A stretch of DNA of 64,000 nucleotides from Nocardia sp. BMG111209 (GTDB lineage: Bacteria; Actinomycetota; Actinomycetes; Mycobacteriales; Mycobacteriaceae): positions 62,001 to 126,000 of the forward strand of contig NZ_KB907310.1 of assembly GCF_000381925.1 (NCBI RefSeq), read 5' to 3'. Position 1 is the stretch's first letter. The number at the start of each line of letters is the position of its first letter. The position numbers and the translations under genes were made by a program. Below, in pieces: positions 62,149-64,000 of this stretch. The notes beneath the pieces were generated by a model that was given only the letters and a program-made list of their open reading frames with translations, was not told the DNA's origin and searched no databases.

Positions 62149-62503
62149 CGACGGTGTCGTCGGTCACAGCAATGTCGGGTGTGTCCTCGGCCACACCGGC
62201 CGGGGCGCACTTCGGCGCGTTGGGCGGCGGCCGTGCCGATCGCCGGGGTTGAATATCCGGGCGCGACCGGGCATCCGCGCGCCCGGCGCCGGTGGATGCG
62301 AATAAAAGAACAGTGCGCGTGGGAGTGACCGAATTCACCGACTTTGTGCAGGGCTTCACAAGCGGTTACGGTGGTGGCACGCAAGCCGCCTGCCTCGGGC
62401 AGCGGAGCACCTGAACCCCGATGAATCGCCACCGGCGCTGTCCCGGCGTCGGCGGAGATGCGACACCGGACACTTATCCCGGCCGGACGAGGAGCCGAAC
62501 GAC
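62149..62503. promoter_or_regulatory. 355-bp control region of rex-hemA
   Basis: No gene is supported here. It holds the Rex operator at 62344-62361 and an AT-richer GCGAATAAAAGAACAG stretch near 62297-62312 that may be part of the promoter. The operator is 142 bp before the rex start, so the 5' untranslated leader is long. Confidence 0.6.
62344..62361 (+). promoter_or_regulatory. Rex operator (ROP) upstream of rex-hemA
   Basis: The 18-bp site TTGTGCAGGGCTTCACAA matches the Rex consensus TTGTGAA-N4-TTCACAA with one deviation (C for A at position 6). Rex binds such sites when NADH is low relative to NAD+ and releases when NADH rises. The encoded Rex protein lies just downstream, so autoregulation of rex and redox control of heme synthesis are expected. 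Confidence 0.85.
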
Positions 62504-63373
62504 GTGACAGAGCAGCACGAGACACCAGGTGGTGTCTCCGGCAGGGCTCTGACCGTGCAACGGGATATTCCACAGGCCACGGTTACCCGTTTGGCGACCT
62601 ATCTCCGTGTTCTCGCCGCACTCGCCGACGAGGGTGTGCTCATCGTATCGAGTGAGGAACTCGCTGTCGCGGCGGGTGTCGGTTCCGCCAAGCTGCGCAA
62701 GGATCTTTCCTTCCTGGGCCCCAACGGAGTCCGCGGTGTCGGCTACGACGTGGCGAGGTTGCGCGGCCGCATCGAGGAGGCGCTCGGCCTGTCCGACGGG
62801 CACCGGGTGATCCTGATCGGGGCCGGCAATCTCGGCCGTGCGCTGGTCGGTTACCGGGGCTTCCGGCGGCGGGGTTTCAGCATGGTCGGCGTCTTCGACC
62901 GGGATCCGGCGCTGATCGGGGAGTCGATCACCGGCCTGACCGTCCGCGATGTCGCCGGACTGGCCGGTGCGGTGGCCGAACTGGCCCCGACCATCGCGGT
63001 CGTCGCGGTACCGGACGCCGCCGCGCAGGCCGTCTGCGACGATCTGGTAGCCGCCGGGTTGCGCAGCATTCTCAGCTTCTGTTCGATCACGCTGGAGGCC
63101 CCGGCGGCCGTCGAGGTCCGTCGCGTGGACCTGGCCGTCGAACTGCAGATGCTGTCCTTCGAACAGGCGCGTACCGCCGGCGACACCACCGTGGAACCGG
63201 TGGCGCGCAGCCTGGCGGGCGCGACGGTGCATCCCGTCACCTGGTCCCCGGGCCATACGGGACACGGCCGCAGCGGGGCCCCCGCCGCGATGTGCCAGGC
63301 CGTCCACACGGCGGCACAGGCCGGGCAAACGGCAACGGAGCCAAGCAACAAGGGATCGGTGGTTGCACCATGA
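62504..63373 (+). CDS. rex: Redox-sensing transcriptional repressor Rex
   Basis: This 289-residue Rex has a winged-helix DNA-binding domain (about residues 20-95, with [20 protein letters not shown]) and a Rossmann NADH-binding domain with [18 protein letters not shown] at about residues 103-120. It senses the NADH/NAD+ ratio and represses respiratory and heme genes. The C-terminus beyond about residue 220 is longer than in Bacillus Rex and appears disordered. GAGGAG precedes the GTG start. The stop overlaps the hemA start (ATGA). Mycobacterium lacks rex here, whereas Streptomyces has rex-hemA in this order. Confidence 0.95.
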   Translation: MTEQHETPGGVSGRALTVQRDIPQATVTRLATYLRVLAALADEGVLIVSSEELAVAAGVGSAKLRKDLSFLGPNGVRGVGYDVARLRGRIEEALGLSDGHRVILIGAGNLGRALVGYRGFRRRGFSMVGVFDRDPALIGESITGLTVRDVAGLAGAVAELAPTIAVVAVPDAAAQAVCDDLVAAGLRSILSFCSITLEAPAAVEVRRVDLAVELQMLSFEQARTAGDTTVEPVARSLAGATVHPVTWSPGHTGHGRSGAPAAMCQAVHTAAQAGQTATEPSNKGSVVAP

Positions 63374-64000
63374 GCGTGCTTCTGGTCGGTGTGTCACATC
63401 GCAGCGCCCCCGTCGCGGTGCTGGAGAAAGTAGCCGTCACGGAGGACGACCGGCCCAAGCTGACCGATCGGATGCTCGTATCGCAGCACGTCTCCGAGGC
63501 CATGATCGTGTCCACCTGCAACCGGGTGGAGATCTACGCGGTGGTCGACGCCTTCCACGGTGGTCTGGCCGAGATCGGCGATCTGCTCGCCAAGCATTCC
63601 GGGCTGCCGCTGCCGGAACTCACCAAACACGCCTACGTCCGCTACAGCGAGGCCGCCGCCGAGCACCTGTTCGCGGTGTCCAGCGGCCTGGACTCGCTGG
63701 TGGTCGGGGAACAGCAGGTGCTCAGCCAGATCCGCGCCGCCTACGCCGCCGCCGACGCGCAGCAGGCCGCCGGGCGCACGTTGCACGAACTGGCCCAGCA
63801 CGCGCTGCGGGTCGGCAAGCGGGTGCACAGCGAGACCGGGATCGACTCGGCCGGCGCCTCGGTGGTGTCGGTGGCGCTGGATCGCGGCCGCGCGGTGCTC
63901 GGCGACCTCACCGGCCGCACCGCCGTCGTGGTGGGCGCGGGCGCGATGGGCGGCCTGGCGGCGGCGCATCTGGCGCGGGCCGGAGTGGGCCGGATCATCG
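63370..64000 (+). CDS. hemA: Glutamyl-tRNA reductase (3' end cut by window)
   Basis: HemA reduces glutamyl-tRNA to glutamate 1-semialdehyde, the first committed step of tetrapyrrole synthesis in C5-pathway bacteria. The visible 210 residues start [15 protein letters not shown] and have the active-site Cys50 in STCNRVEIY, then [17 protein letters not shown] and the NADPH domain start [11 protein letters not shown]. The ATG overlaps the rex stop, so synthesis is translationally coupled to the redox repressor. The gene continues beyond the right edge, where hemC and hemD would be expected. Confidence 0.97.
   Translation, partial: MSVLLVGVSHRSAPVAVLEKVAVTEDDRPKLTDRMLVSQHVSEAMIVSTCNRVEIYAVVDAFHGGLAEIGDLLAKHSGLPLPELTKHAYVRYSEAAAEHLFAVSSGLDSLVVGEQQVLSQIRAAYAAADAQQAAGRTLHELAQHALRVGKRVHSETGIDSAGASVVSVALDRGRAVLGDLTGRTAVVVGAGAMGGLAAAHLARAGVGRII

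Noticed and set aside
1..64000. Prophage, insertion sequence, tRNA or rRNA genes
   Set aside because: I looked for transposase and integrase motifs, terminal repeats and cloverleaf arms and found none that I could support.

Overview
This window is chromosomal DNA from a high-GC, mycolic-acid-type actinomycete, most likely a Nocardia or a close relative. From about 3.9 kb to the right edge, its gene order follows the Mycobacterium tuberculosis segment Rv0467-Rv0509, recalled from memory: icl1, fadB2, madR, a DUF445 gene, an XRE gene, hbhA, deoC, murB, lprQ, mshA, gpm1, senX3-regX3, ppx1, proC, the small bS22 gene, galE2, an acyltransferase gene and hemA. Two points separate it from Mycobacterium. 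The mycolate cyclopropanation genes are absent from the madR region, and a rex gene precedes hemA as in Streptomyces. I see no rRNA, tRNA, insertion sequence, prophage or CRISPR array.

Layout. (1) 0-3.4 kb: the 3' part of a molybdenum hydroxylase large subunit, convergent with a secreted lipase. (2) 3.4-8.6 kb: glyoxylate and fatty-acid genes aceA and fadB2, then a MetE-family gene that has lost its zinc ligands and catalytic residues. (3) 8.8-20.8 kb: a non-syntenic accessory block. It holds a translationally coupled IMPase-like/unknown gene pair, a glutamine-synthetase-like gene, a zinc alcohol dehydrogenase, a Tat lipoprotein, a membrane HtrA-like protease, a DsbA-VKOR oxidative-folding pair, PPK2, and a three-gene type VII secretion accessory operon with an EspG homologue. 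(4) 20.9-27.7 kb: an enoyl-reductase-like protein, an ABC1/UbiB kinase, madR, a DUF445 membrane protein, and the XRE-hbhA operon with an unusually clear promoter/operator. (5) 27.8-34.1 kb: alpha/beta hydrolase, purU, an acetyltransferase gene, deoC, an LmeA-like lipid-binding protein, an orphan AbiEi-like protein, a methyltransferase, and two tandem DUF2505 paralogues. (6) 34.2-44.9 kb: murB, an L,D-transpeptidase, oxidoreductases, mycothiol biosynthesis mshA, a YbjN protein, nitroreductase, a ROK kinase and phosphoglycerate mutase, with two sets of degenerate tandem repeats between genes. (7) 45.1-52.2 kb: two secreted hydrolases, the SenX3-RegX3 phosphate two-component system, an FMN reductase, and a Cys-rich protein. 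(8) 52.3-64 kb: a compact run of same-strand genes, several with ATGA stop/start overlaps, from ppx to the acyltransferase. A HAD phosphatase and a divergent CxxC mini-redoxin follow, then rex-hemA under a near-perfect Rex operator.

Common themes are cell-envelope building (murB, L,D-transpeptidase, hbhA, LmeA-like, EspG module), thiol and redox control (mshA, DsbA/VKOR, rex, mini-redoxin, nitroreductase) and phosphate/polyphosphate metabolism (senX3-regX3, ppx, PPK2). At least twelve genes have a TANNNT -10 box only 6-8 nt before the start codon and no Shine-Dalgarno, which is the pattern of leaderless mRNAs in mycolata. The main candidates for new biology are the zinc-less MetE homologue, the IMPase/unknown gene pair and the orphan EspG operon.
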